Source: Robiginitalea sp. (GTDB taxonomy: Bacteria; Bacteroidota; Bacteroidia; Flavobacteriales; Flavobacteriaceae). From it: a stretch of 52,543 bases of DNA. Below the pieces are notes generated by a model that was not told where the DNA came from, made no database searches, and was given only the letters and a program-made list of their open reading frames with translations. The stretch lies in the NCBI GenBank assembly GCA_024642005.1, contig JAHECA010000025.1:1-52543 (forward strand). The letters run 5' to 3'. This document shows, one piece after another, positions 17,678 through 25,727 of this stretch (position 1 is its first letter; the number at the start of each line of letters is the position of its first letter). Both the position numbers and the translations under genes were made by a program.

Positions 17678-20065
17678 ATGAAAACACTTCCCCGCCTGCT
17701 CGCGTGCATACTGTTAATGTACCTGCCGCATACCGGAAATTCCCAGGCCCTGGACTGGATCAACCCGGAATTGTTCCACACCTGGACCGCCAAATGGATC
17801 GCTCATCCCGACGACCCGGGGCGGGAATACGGGGTCTACCACTTCAAAAAGGAATTCCGCCTGGATAAATCTCCAGCTACTTTCGTGGTCCACGTCTCGG
17901 CCGACAACCGCTATAAGCTTTATGTGAACGGGCAGTACGTGACCTTCGGCCCGGCACGTGGCGACCGGCTGAACTGGAGGTATGAAACCCTCGACCTGGC
18001 CCCCTACCTGCATGCGGGCGACAACATGGTGTCGGCCACGGTTTGGAATTTTGCCGGCTATCGACCCGTGGCCCAGCACTCCGTTCGGACCGGCTTTATT
18101 CTACAGGGGAATACGGAAGCCGAACGGATGGCCGATACCAATAGCAGCTGGATGGTGTTCAAAGACGAGGCATACACCCCCCTTACCACCGACCTGAACG
18201 CCTATTATGTGGTGGGGCCCGGGGAAGAATTCAACGCCTATGCACACCTCTGGAACTGGATGCAGCCCGGCGCCTATGTAACCCGTTTCATGTCCGTACA
18301 GGAGGGTGAAACGGGGCGGCCGACCATGAGCCTGGAACGCCACGGGGGGGTTGCAGACCATGTACTGGTGCCACGCACCATACCCCTGATGGAGGAACGG
18401 CCCCAGCGGTTCAAAGCCATCCGGAGGCAGGAAGGCATCGGGGTAGCAGCCGCTTTCCTCGAAGGGCAGGCCCCCGTGGAAGTACCGGCCAACACCAAGC
18501 TAACCCTGCTGCTCGACCAGGGGCACCTGACCAATGCATACCCGGAGCTGGCTTATTCGGGCGGGGCCGGGGGGCTAATCCGCATCACCTATGCCGAAAG
18601 CCTCTTTGCCGAAGACGGACAAAAATACAACCGGGACGAGGTAGACGGCAAAACCATACGGGGCGGCAGTGACCTGATCCACCCTGACGGGGGCAACGAC
18701 CGCTCCTTTGAGACCCTGTGGTGGCGGACCTTCCGCTATGTGCAACTGGAAGTAGAAACCGGCGGGCAGGCCCTCATACTCCACGACTTCCGGTCGCGCT
18801 TTACCGGTTACCCCCTTAAAGAAACAGCGGTCTTCCAGTCAGACCGGCAGGAACTTGGGCCCATCTGGGAGGTGGGCTGGCGCACCCAGCGCCTGTGCGC
18901 AGGGGAAAATTACTTCGACTGTCCCTATTACGAGCAATTGCAATACGCCGGAGATACCCGTATCCAATGCCTGATCTCCACTTATGTTTCGGGCGATACA
19001 CGGCTCTTTAAGAATGCCCTGCTCGCCTACCGCGACTCCAAATTCCCTTTCGGGCTCACCCAGAGCCGCTACCCCAGCTATGACCCCCAGCTTATCCCAC
19101 CCTTTTCGCTGGTCTGGATTACCATGCTGCACGACTACTGGATGCTTACCCCCGATGCCGAAACAGTGCAAGGCCTCGTGCCCGAGGTGCTGAGTGTGCT
19201 GGAATGGTACGAGCGCCATATCGACGCCACCGGCCTGCTCGGCAAGATGGAATGGTGGAACTTTGTGGATTGGGTGGAATATGAGGGCTGGCAATCCGGG
19301 GTCCCACCCGGGGCCCGTGACGGGCATTCGGCCCTGATAAGCCTTCAGTACCTGTACACCCTGCAGAAGGCCGTGGGATTGTTCGAGCATTTCGGGTACG
19401 ACGGACAGGCCCGGCGTTTCCGGGAGCGGGCAGCCGCTCTGCAGGAAGCGCTGCGCACCCAGTGCTGGGATGCCGGAAGAGGCCTGTTTGCCGATACGCC
19501 TGAAAAACGACTTTTCAGCCAGCATGCCAACAGCCTGGCCGTGCTCACCGGTACCGCCCCGCCGGAAGGAAGGGCCGGGATCATGCAACGGGTCTTGGAA
19601 GGAAAAGACATGGCCCACACCTCGTATTATTTTTCCTTCTACCGCGCTGAGGCTATGGAAAAGGCCGGGATGTCAGACCAGTACCTGGAAACCCTGGCCC
19701 CGTGGCAGACCATGCTCAACAATGGCCTTACCACCTTTGCCGAGGAACCCGAGCCCACGCGTTCCGACTGCCACGCCTGGAGCGCCTCGCCCCTATACCA
19801 CTTCTTATCGCTGGTGTGCGGGGTAAAGCCCGGTGGCCCAGGGTTCAGCAGCGTGCGTATCGCGCCCCACCTGAACGGCCTGAAAAACGTGAACGCGCAG
19901 ATGCCCCACCCGTTGGGCACTATTGATGTACAATGGGAGGCAGCAGGAAACGGCGGCCTCAACGGCCGTGTTACCCTGCCCGAGGGCCTGGAGGGGACGC
20001 TGGAATGGCAGGGGCGCTCCTATCCGCTTGTGGCAGGGGAAAACCCGATAAAGCTGCGCCCTTAA
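17678..20065 (+). CDS. GH78-like alpha-L-rhamnosidase (first, divergent member)
   Basis: 795 aa exported glycoside hydrolase with signal MKTLPRLLACILLMYLPHTGNSQ. It starts with a jelly-roll-like module (TAKWIAHPDDPGREYGVYHFKKEF, about 35-140), then beta-sandwich modules, an (alpha/alpha)6 barrel (about 400-720) and a C-terminal beta domain. In place of the usual DCPxRDERxGWTGD motif it reads FDCPYYEQLQYAGD, keeping Glu419 and the final Asp but losing the RDER block. It therefore belongs to a side branch, and rhamnose specificity is less secure than for the two larger GH78 proteins. A short inverted repeat (GCCGAA-T-TTCGGC, 17648-17660) precedes the start. It converges with the oxidoreductase gene, with stops overlapping by 4 nt. 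Confidence 0.8.
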   Translation: MKTLPRLLACILLMYLPHTGNSQALDWINPELFHTWTAKWIAHPDDPGREYGVYHFKKEFRLDKSPATFVVHVSADNRYKLYVNGQYVTFGPARGDRLNWRYETLDLAPYLHAGDNMVSATVWNFAGYRPVAQHSVRTGFILQGNTEAERMADTNSSWMVFKDEAYTPLTTDLNAYYVVGPGEEFNAYAHLWNWMQPGAYVTRFMSVQEGETGRPTMSLERHGGVADHVLVPRTIPLMEERPQRFKAIRRQEGIGVAAAFLEGQAPVEVPANTKLTLLLDQGHLTNAYPELAYSGGAGGLIRITYAESLFAEDGQKYNRDEVDGKTIRGGSDLIHPDGGNDRSFETLWWRTFRYVQLEVETGGQALILHDFRSRFTGYPLKETAVFQSDRQELGPIWEVGWRTQRLCAGENYFDCPYYEQLQYAGDTRIQCLISTYVSGDTRLFKNALLAYRDSKFPFGLTQSRYPSYDPQLIPPFSLVWITMLHDYWMLTPDAETVQGLVPEVLSVLEWYERHIDATGLLGKMEWWNFVDWVEYEGWQSGVPPGARDGHSALISLQYLYTLQKAVGLFEHFGYDGQARRFRERAAALQEALRTQCWDAGRGLFADTPEKRLFSQHANSLAVLTGTAPPEGRAGIMQRVLEGKDMAHTSYYFSFYRAEAMEKAGMSDQYLETLAPWQTMLNNGLTTFAEEPEPTRSDCHAWSASPLYHFLSLVCGVKPGGPGFSSVRIAPHLNGLKNVNAQMPHPLGTIDVQWEAAGNGGLNGRVTLPEGLEGTLEWQGRSYPLVAGENPIKLRP

Positions 20066-21390
20066 ACTGCCTTCGTTACGCCGGGGATCGGAATCGGATA
20101 ATTCCCGTCTGCATCTGGCAGGCTCGGGGGTACCGTGTTCCAGTCGACCATCTCGGGCATGATCCGCAATTCGGAATTCAACGCCTGGTCCCAGGTAACC
20201 ACCTGGCCGCTGTAAGTAGCCATTCGGCCCATGATGGCCGTGAGGGTACTGTAGGCCCCGTAGTAAGCATCATTGATCTGCCCGCCAGCACGGATCGAGG
20301 CAAATAACCTGTTGTGTTCTTCCTGATACGGGTTGTGCCCCTCCGGGTTGCTGATTGTGGCGGTTTCGTTGCCTTGCAGGTCGAGCAGGCGGGCCACGCC
20401 AGCGTCGTTGGTCTCCACGGCACCTTTAGTTCCCTGGAACATTTCTCCCACCCGGCTCATGGTACCCGGTTGGTGACGGCACTGGCTGGCCACCACTGCA
20501 CCGCCCGGGTAGGTGTACTCCACAAAATGGTGGTCGAAAATCTCCCCGTGGTCGGGGCCGGTACGCACCTGGCGGCCGCCCATTCCCTGGGCCGAGGCCG
20601 GGTATTCCCCTATAAACCAGTTGGCCACGTCTATGTTGTGGATGTGCTGCTCCAAAATGTGGTCGCCGCAAATCCAGTTGAAGTAGTACCAGTTGCGCAT
20701 CTGGTATTCGAGTTCGCTCTGGCCTGCCACGCGCGGGCGTACCCACACCCCGTCGTTGTTCCAGTATACCTGCCCGGAACGGATAGTGCCGATGGCCCCG
20801 GCCCGGAGCTGTTCGAGGGTCTTCAGGTAATTGACCTGGTAGCGCCTTTGCAGGCCTACCACCACGTTGAGTTTTTTTTCATCGGCCAGGCGCGCCGTTT
20901 CCAGCACCTTGCGGATACCCGGTGAATCGGTGGCCAGGGGTTTTTCCATGAAAACGTGCTTGTTCTGCGAGATGGCATATTCGAAGTGATAGGGCCTGAA
21001 GCCGGGCGGGGTGGCCAAAATGACCACATCGGCCAGGTCCATGGCCTTGCCGAAGCCGTCAAAGCCGACGAACTTATTCGAATCGGGCACATTCATCTGC
21101 CCGCTGCCCTGGTATTTCTCCATCAGGTTGGTATAGCTGTCGGTTAGCCTGTCTTCGAACAGGTCGGCCATGGCCACCAATTCGACCTGGTTATCGGCTT
21201 CCAGGGCCTGGTTGGCAGCTCCGGTGCCACGTCCGCCGCAGCCAACCAGGGCAAGTTTCAGTTTGCGGTCCTGGAAAACGCGGCCCATGGCCCCCAGCTC
21301 AAAGGAAGGTAACACCAGGCTGGAAGCGGCCAGGCCGGAATTGCGGATAAACGTGCGACGGGAAGCATCGGGCGATTTGTTGGTTTTCAT
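20062..21390 (-). CDS. Tat-exported Gfo/Idh/MocA-family oxidoreductase
   Basis: 442 aa from ATG 21390; a longer frame reaches 21519 but lacks a plausible start there. A twin-arginine signal (SRRTFIRNSGLAASSLVLPSF) implies folded export with its cofactor. A Rossmann motif follows (LALVGCGGRGTG, about 55-66), and the family Glu-Lys-Pro motif is seen in HVFMEKPLATD (about 145-155). Such proteins oxidise or epimerise sugars and related polyols using NAD(P), or act as GH109-type glycosidases; the exact substrate cannot be read. It follows the SUMF1-like gene by 29 nt on the same strand, so the two form an operon. Confidence 0.85.
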   Translation of the reverse strand: MKTNKSPDASRRTFIRNSGLAASSLVLPSFELGAMGRVFQDRKLKLALVGCGGRGTGAANQALEADNQVELVAMADLFEDRLTDSYTNLMEKYQGSGQMNVPDSNKFVGFDGFGKAMDLADVVILATPPGFRPYHFEYAISQNKHVFMEKPLATDSPGIRKVLETARLADEKKLNVVVGLQRRYQVNYLKTLEQLRAGAIGTIRSGQVYWNNDGVWVRPRVAGQSELEYQMRNWYYFNWICGDHILEQHIHNIDVANWFIGEYPASAQGMGGRQVRTGPDHGEIFDHHFVEYTYPGGAVVASQCRHQPGTMSRVGEMFQGTKGAVETNDAGVARLLDLQGNETATISNPEGHNPYQEEHNRLFASIRAGGQINDAYYGAYSTLTAIMGRMATYSGQVVTWDQALNSELRIMPEMVDWNTVPPSLPDADGNYPIPIPGVTKAV

Positions 21391-21419
21391 GTTTCGTATC
21401 GGTTTAAGGGTTATGGGTA

Positions 21420-22397
21420 TCAGGGAACGTCCCAGTATTGCGCATATTCTTCGGGGGAAGGCGGATGCAGGGGCCGCACGATGCGAAAGCCCGCGAAAGG
21501 CGCATCGGTGAACCACCACTTGCTCCTGGGGAACTGGGGGTCACGCTGCTTCCATACCGGGTCTGAAGGCAGGCGGGCAGCCGAACGCAGGTCGGCAGCA
21601 GCCCCCTTGAAATGGCCTCCTCTCAGCACACCTGGGTATTCGGTTCTGGCAGGGTTGTAAGCCCCTGCTTCCGGGTCGTAGCCGGCCGGATCGTAGGTGT
21701 CAAGGGTCCACTCGGCCACGTTGCCCAGTATGTCGTACAGGCCCCACGGGTTCGGTTTCTTCGTGCCTACTTCCCGGTAACGCCCCCCGCTGTTACCGCC
21801 ATACCAGGCATAGGCGTCCAGGGAATCGGTTTCCGTACCAAAAAAATAGGGGTCTGCCGACCCGGCCCGTGCGGCGTACTCCCACTCGGCTTCGGTGGGC
21901 AGGCGGTAGAAATGGCCGGTTTGGGCCGAGAGCCACTGGCAGAACCGGGCGGCGGCCTTGCGGGTTACATTGCCGACGGGCAGGCCCGGGCCGGTGCCCA
22001 TGCCCAGGCTCATGTCCACGTAGGGCACGGTAGCCCCCGACACGGCATCGGTCTCGATTTTGACCGTCTCGCCAGAGCGTGCATCCGTGTAGTCGGCTTC
22101 AGGCGGTGCGGCCGACGGGCCTCGGGGGCGGTTCAGGTACTGCTGGTAGAGCTCCCAGGTGATCTCCTTCTCAGACATCCAGAAGGCAGCCACCTCGAGG
22201 AGGCGGGTTGGCGACTCCTCACTCCGGTGCCCTGTCTCATGGGCAGCACTGCCCATGGTAAAGGAGCCGGATGGAATGGGGACCATGTTGAGTTGGAGGT
22301 CAGAACCCCCCAGCTTTTGTATATAACCGTGGTGTTTCTGGGCCGAAAGGAGCGACCCGGAAAGCGTCAGAAAAATAAGTATGGCATAGTGGCGCAT
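21420..22397 (-). CDS. SUMF1/formylglycine-generating-enzyme-like secreted protein lacking the catalytic Cys pair
   Basis: 325 aa with signal peptide YAILIFLTLSGSLLSAQ. The FGE-sulfatase fold motifs are present: MVPIPSGSFTMGS (about 38-50), YRLPTEAEWEYAARAG (about 163-180), NPWGLYDILGNVAEWTLD and the closing AGFRIVRPL. The stretch that carries the two active-site cysteines in true formylglycine-generating enzymes reads LRGGHFKGAAADLRSAARL, with no Cys. Sulfatase activation is therefore unlikely, and a binding or structural role is more likely. No sulfatase gene is in the window. It heads a two-gene operon with the oxidoreductase downstream. Confidence 0.85.
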   Translation of the reverse strand: MRHYAILIFLTLSGSLLSAQKHHGYIQKLGGSDLQLNMVPIPSGSFTMGSAAHETGHRSEESPTRLLEVAAFWMSEKEITWELYQQYLNRPRGPSAAPPEADYTDARSGETVKIETDAVSGATVPYVDMSLGMGTGPGLPVGNVTRKAAARFCQWLSAQTGHFYRLPTEAEWEYAARAGSADPYFFGTETDSLDAYAWYGGNSGGRYREVGTKKPNPWGLYDILGNVAEWTLDTYDPAGYDPEAGAYNPARTEYPGVLRGGHFKGAAADLRSAARLPSDPVWKQRDPQFPRSKWWFTDAPFAGFRIVRPLHPPSPEEYAQYWDVP

Positions 22398-22454
22398 GGT
22401 CCCTGAAAGGTACGGTTTCCCCCGGAATTTACCGAAGGTCAGCCTGAAAAGAAA

Positions 22455-22474
22455 AAGGCCCCGGGCGGGGCCTT
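22455..22474 (-). terminator. Terminator downstream of the rhamnosidase and esterase remnant
   Basis: Perfect 8-bp stem AAGGCCCC (22455-22462) / GGGGCCTT (22467-22474). Read on the minus strand it ends in a T-rich run (TTTTTCTTTT). It closes the transcript coming from 25569 before the SUMF1-like gene. Confidence 0.75.
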
Positions 22475-22657
22475 CTCCAAGCTAACTCATCCAGGTATTG
22501 CCGGCAATCCTTGGACTAAACTCAATGATTTACGTACGGGCCGAGACTTGCCGTTGGCCTATATTTCCGTAAAATAAAAACTGTTGGCCTGTCAGGCCAA
22601 TCTTTGGTGAAATTTCACAATCTGCTTCCATTTTGTTTTGAATATCAATTGTATAGC

Positions 22658-22804
22658 CTATTGCCCAAGAAAGCCATGCGACCCGAGCCAGGCCTGAAAG
22701 GCATCGATCCAGGCATCTGAGGGCAGGCCAAGTTTGCGCATGCCAAACCCGTGTCCGCCCTGTTTGTAGCGGTGCAGCTCCACCGGGAGTTTGGTCTGTT
22801 TACA
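22658..22804 (-). pseudogene. Decayed 3' end of an alpha/beta-hydrolase (acetyl-xylan-esterase-like) gene
   Basis: On the minus strand, 48 codons ending in TAG (22658-22660) translate to a C-terminal fragment containing LHRYKQGGHGFGMRKLGLP and DAWIDAFQAWL. The GGHGFG block carries the catalytic His typical of dienelactone-hydrolase/acetyl-xylan-esterase proteins, and the tail spacing matches the end of that family. No start, oxyanion or nucleophile region exists: upstream, the same frame runs into a stop at 22829-22831, inside the rhamnosidase coding sequence in another frame. The simplest reading is a deletion that removed most of an esterase gene and joined its 3' end to the rhamnosidase 3' end. 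Confidence 0.7.
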
Positions 22805-22821
22805 GGACCGGGTGGGCTGAA

Positions 22822-25569
22822 CTATTCCTCATCCTGGCCCATGCGGCTGATTTCGGCCGGCACATCAAAAACATAGCTTCCCGAATCCAGCTGCAGGTGT
22901 ACACGCCCGTCTGAATCTTGCAGAAGTCGAACACCCGCAGCCCGGGCGAGGGCTCGCCCGCCCTCCCGGATCGATTCTGGAGTCCCATAGGGGAACACCA
23001 GTTCGGCCGTAGTATTGACCGGAACCCGGAGCTGCAGCATGAAGCGTCCCCCTTCAAATGCCCAGGAACTCACGATTTCACCGTAGAAGGACTGCATCCG
23101 CCCCTCGGCCCGCTCCAGCCCGGCCCCGGGCGTGGGGGCAATCCGGAAATGGCGGTACCCCGGTCCGTCTTCCAGGGCCTGGATGCCTGCAATGTGCTGG
23201 TACATCCAGTCGCCTATGGCCCCATAGGCGTAGTGGTTGTATGAATTCATGGTGGGCACCTGAAAGCTGCCGTCGGGCTTAATGCCGTCCCAGCGCTCCC
23301 AGATGGTGGTGGCCCCCATGGTAACCGGATACAGCCAGGAGGGGTATGAGCGCTGCATCAGCAGGCGGTAGGCCACCTCCGGATGGCCGAAGCGGCTCAG
23401 CACATGTGCCAGGTAGGGCGTACCCAGAAAACCGGTGGTCAGGTGGTAGCCGTAGTCCTCAATGTTCGCAACCAGGCGGTCGGCAGCCTGCTGGCGCTGC
23501 CCTTCAGGGAGCATATCGAACTGCAGGGCCAGCACATAGGCCGTCTGGGTGCCCGAGACCAGGCGGCCCGAGTCGGTCAGGTATTCGCGCCGGTAGGCCT
23601 CTTTTACCTGCTCCAGCAGGCGGGAATAGGCCTGGACATCTTCCGTCTGGCCCAGTACCCGGGCGGCTTTCAGGAGCAACCCTGTGGAATAGGCATAAAA
23701 GCTCTGGGCGATTAGGTATTTGTCGGTTACGGCCGAGCGGCCGTCGTTGTCGTCGTGAGGCCGGTAAAAAAGCCAGTCACCGAAATGGAAGCCCGTATTC
23801 CAGAGGTTTTCGGTGCTGCGCGAGCGGATGTACTCGACCCAGGCCTTCATGCTCGGGTACTGGGTTTGGAGCAATTCGCGATCGCCGAAGAGCAGGTAGC
23901 TCTCCCAGGGGATGATGGTCGAGACATCTGCCCACCCGGCGCTTCCGGCTGCCTGGGGCCCCAGCACATTGGGAACCACAAAGGGCACCGAGCCGTTGTC
24001 GAGCTGGTCGGCAGCCAGGTCTTTGAGCCATTTCGAAAAGAAGGCATTCACGTTGCGGTTATAGGCCGCTGTGCGGAAAAAGGCCTGGGCGTCGCCCGTC
24101 CAGCCGAGGCGTTCGTCCCGCTGCGGGCAGTCGGTGGGCACATCGAGGAAATTGCCGCGCAGCCCCCACTGGATGTTGTGTTGCAGCTGGTTCAGCAAGG
24201 GGTCAGAAGTGGTCAGCGAGCCGGTCTGCTCCAAATCGGAATACAAGGCGATGCCGGTCATGTTATCTGCCGAGGGCGTAAACCCGGCCACCTTCACATA
24301 CCGGAAACCGTAAAACGTAAAATGGGGTTCCAGCACCTGGTCGGTGCTTCCGTCGAGGATGTAGGTCGCTTTCTGGTCGGCCGCCCGCAGGTTGTCGGTG
24401 TAGAAATTGCCTTCTTTGGTAAGCACCTCGGCGTGCTGCAGGCTTACCTGCTGGCCAGTGGTGCCGCTTAATTTCAATTGTACCCAACCGACCAGGTTTT
24501 GCCCGAAATCGACCACCGTGTCGCCCTCGGGCGTGGTGAGGATTTCCAGCGGCTTAAAAGTCTCGTGCTTGCGCACGGGTTCGTTCTCGGTGGCGATCAG
24601 GTTGGCTTTTCCAAAGGCTTCCACCCGAACCGGCTGCCAGGCGCTGTCGTCGAAGCCGGCCGTATCCCAGCCTGGGAACTCGAGGGTTGAGTCATAGGTT
24701 TCCCCGTCGTAAAGCTCCGCGTTCAGGATGGGGCCCGTGCGGCTTACCCAACTGCCGTCGCTTACCACCCGTTCGGCTGTGCCGTCGGCATAGGTGATAT
24801 CGAGCTGCAGCAGCAGGGAAATATCCTTACCGTAATGGTTGCGGCTGTCGCCCCAGGCCAGGTAATCGCGGTACCAGCCGTTGCCCAATACAGCCCCGAC
24901 GGCATTGGCGCCCTGCCGGAGCAGGCCGGTAATGTCGTACTGCTGGTATTGCAGGCGTGTAGCATAGCTGGTCCAGCCCGGGGAGAGGTAGGCGTCGCCC
25001 ACCCGCTGCCCGTTGATGCGGGCCTCGTACATACCGTGGGCCGTGATGTAGGCCGTAGCACGCTGTATGGGTTTATCGACCTGGAAATCCTTCCGGAAAT
25101 ACGGGCTCGGGCGTTTGATGGTATCTGTTTCGGGGGCGGGGCCGATCCATTGGGCAGCGAACTCCGTATCGGGGTTGAGCAGGCCCATCTGCCAGTAACC
25201 TGCCGGGGCCCAGGCCGAGCGCTTGCCGCGCTGGTCCCAGGTGCGCACCTGCCAGAAGTAGGTGAGGCCGCTTTCCAGGGCGGGGCCGGCGTAGGGCACC
25301 CGCACCGATTCGCTCGAATCGACCCTGCCCGAATCCCAGACCAGGGCTTTGCCCCCCTTGAGTGCCTCGGGCGAAGCCGCCACCTGCACCTGGTAGGCCG
25401 TTTGTGCGGCGCCCCGCACCTCAGAGGCCAGGGCCCAGGTCAACCGCGGGGCTTGTGTGGTTACGCCGCGTGGGTTCAGCCGGTTTTCGACCCAGCTTTT
25501 TTCGATCGTGAGCTGGGCCTGAAGGGTCAGGGCCATCAGCACAAAAAGGGTGGTTAGCCAGTACTTCAT
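22822..25569 (-). CDS. GH78 alpha-L-rhamnosidase (second)
   Basis: 915 aa from ATG 25569 (KYWLTTLFVLMALTLQAQ signal peptide); the longer frame to 25626 would put 19 residues before the signal. Exported, inverting alpha-L-rhamnosidase. The modules in order are an Ig-like N-domain (about 25-140), a lectin-like domain (ATAYITAHGMYEARINGQRVG, about 155-310), a second beta domain (about 320-430), the (alpha/alpha)6 catalytic barrel with DCPQRDERLGWTGD (E486, D493) and a C-terminal beta domain. The last 12 residues (PAEISRMGQDEE) extend beyond the usual end SGSYVFDV and border the esterase remnant, so they may derive from a deletion junction. A rhamnose-type operator precedes the promoter. Confidence 0.93.
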   Translation of the reverse strand: MKYWLTTLFVLMALTLQAQLTIEKSWVENRLNPRGVTTQAPRLTWALASEVRGAAQTAYQVQVAASPEALKGGKALVWDSGRVDSSESVRVPYAGPALESGLTYFWQVRTWDQRGKRSAWAPAGYWQMGLLNPDTEFAAQWIGPAPETDTIKRPSPYFRKDFQVDKPIQRATAYITAHGMYEARINGQRVGDAYLSPGWTSYATRLQYQQYDITGLLRQGANAVGAVLGNGWYRDYLAWGDSRNHYGKDISLLLQLDITYADGTAERVVSDGSWVSRTGPILNAELYDGETYDSTLEFPGWDTAGFDDSAWQPVRVEAFGKANLIATENEPVRKHETFKPLEILTTPEGDTVVDFGQNLVGWVQLKLSGTTGQQVSLQHAEVLTKEGNFYTDNLRAADQKATYILDGSTDQVLEPHFTFYGFRYVKVAGFTPSADNMTGIALYSDLEQTGSLTTSDPLLNQLQHNIQWGLRGNFLDVPTDCPQRDERLGWTGDAQAFFRTAAYNRNVNAFFSKWLKDLAADQLDNGSVPFVVPNVLGPQAAGSAGWADVSTIIPWESYLLFGDRELLQTQYPSMKAWVEYIRSRSTENLWNTGFHFGDWLFYRPHDDNDGRSAVTDKYLIAQSFYAYSTGLLLKAARVLGQTEDVQAYSRLLEQVKEAYRREYLTDSGRLVSGTQTAYVLALQFDMLPEGQRQQAADRLVANIEDYGYHLTTGFLGTPYLAHVLSRFGHPEVAYRLLMQRSYPSWLYPVTMGATTIWERWDGIKPDGSFQVPTMNSYNHYAYGAIGDWMYQHIAGIQALEDGPGYRHFRIAPTPGAGLERAEGRMQSFYGEIVSSWAFEGGRFMLQLRVPVNTTAELVFPYGTPESIREGGRALARAAGVRLLQDSDGRVHLQLDSGSYVFDVPAEISRMGQDEE

Positions 25570-25611
25570 AGTGGTTTGGTTGTGGTTGTTAATACTCAGC
25601 AATGGGCAAAG

Positions 25612-25654
25612 CAAGGATAATGACAACTATCCGGTTCGCCGTTCCGTACTGTTC
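25612..25654 (-). promoter_or_regulatory. GH78 promoter with the shared rhamnose operator
   Basis: On the minus strand, GAACAGTACGGAAC (25641-25654) lies 21 nt upstream of TATCCTTG (25612-25619), a 7/8 match to the -7 consensus. The same element and spacing occur at 28594 and 39765. On the + strand a second -7-like box, TATCTTTA (25677-25684), lies 22 nt from the element and could serve the divergent dehydrogenase gene. Confidence 0.7.
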
Positions 25655-25727
25655 GGGCCTGCTGGCTTTAAAATTCTATCTTTAGGGGCACCGGTTCGGT
25701 TCACCCCTCCCCGGCAGCAGGCCTGGT

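Larger units (their letters stand above)
22398..22821. other. Intergenic region between the SUMF1-like gene and a GH78 gene
   Basis: This 424-base gap holds the terminator at 22455-22474 and the esterase remnant at 22658-22804. The A/T-richer part between them (about 22500-22650) contains no gene or motif I can support. Confidence 0.6.

Noticed and set aside
21420-22397. True formylglycine-generating enzyme activating sulfatases
   Set aside because: The two catalytic Cys positions are absent and no sulfatase gene is in the window.
22405-22412. TACCTTTC (minus strand) as promoter of the SUMF1-like gene
   Set aside because: Only 7 nt before the ATG and no supporting upstream element; too weak to call.
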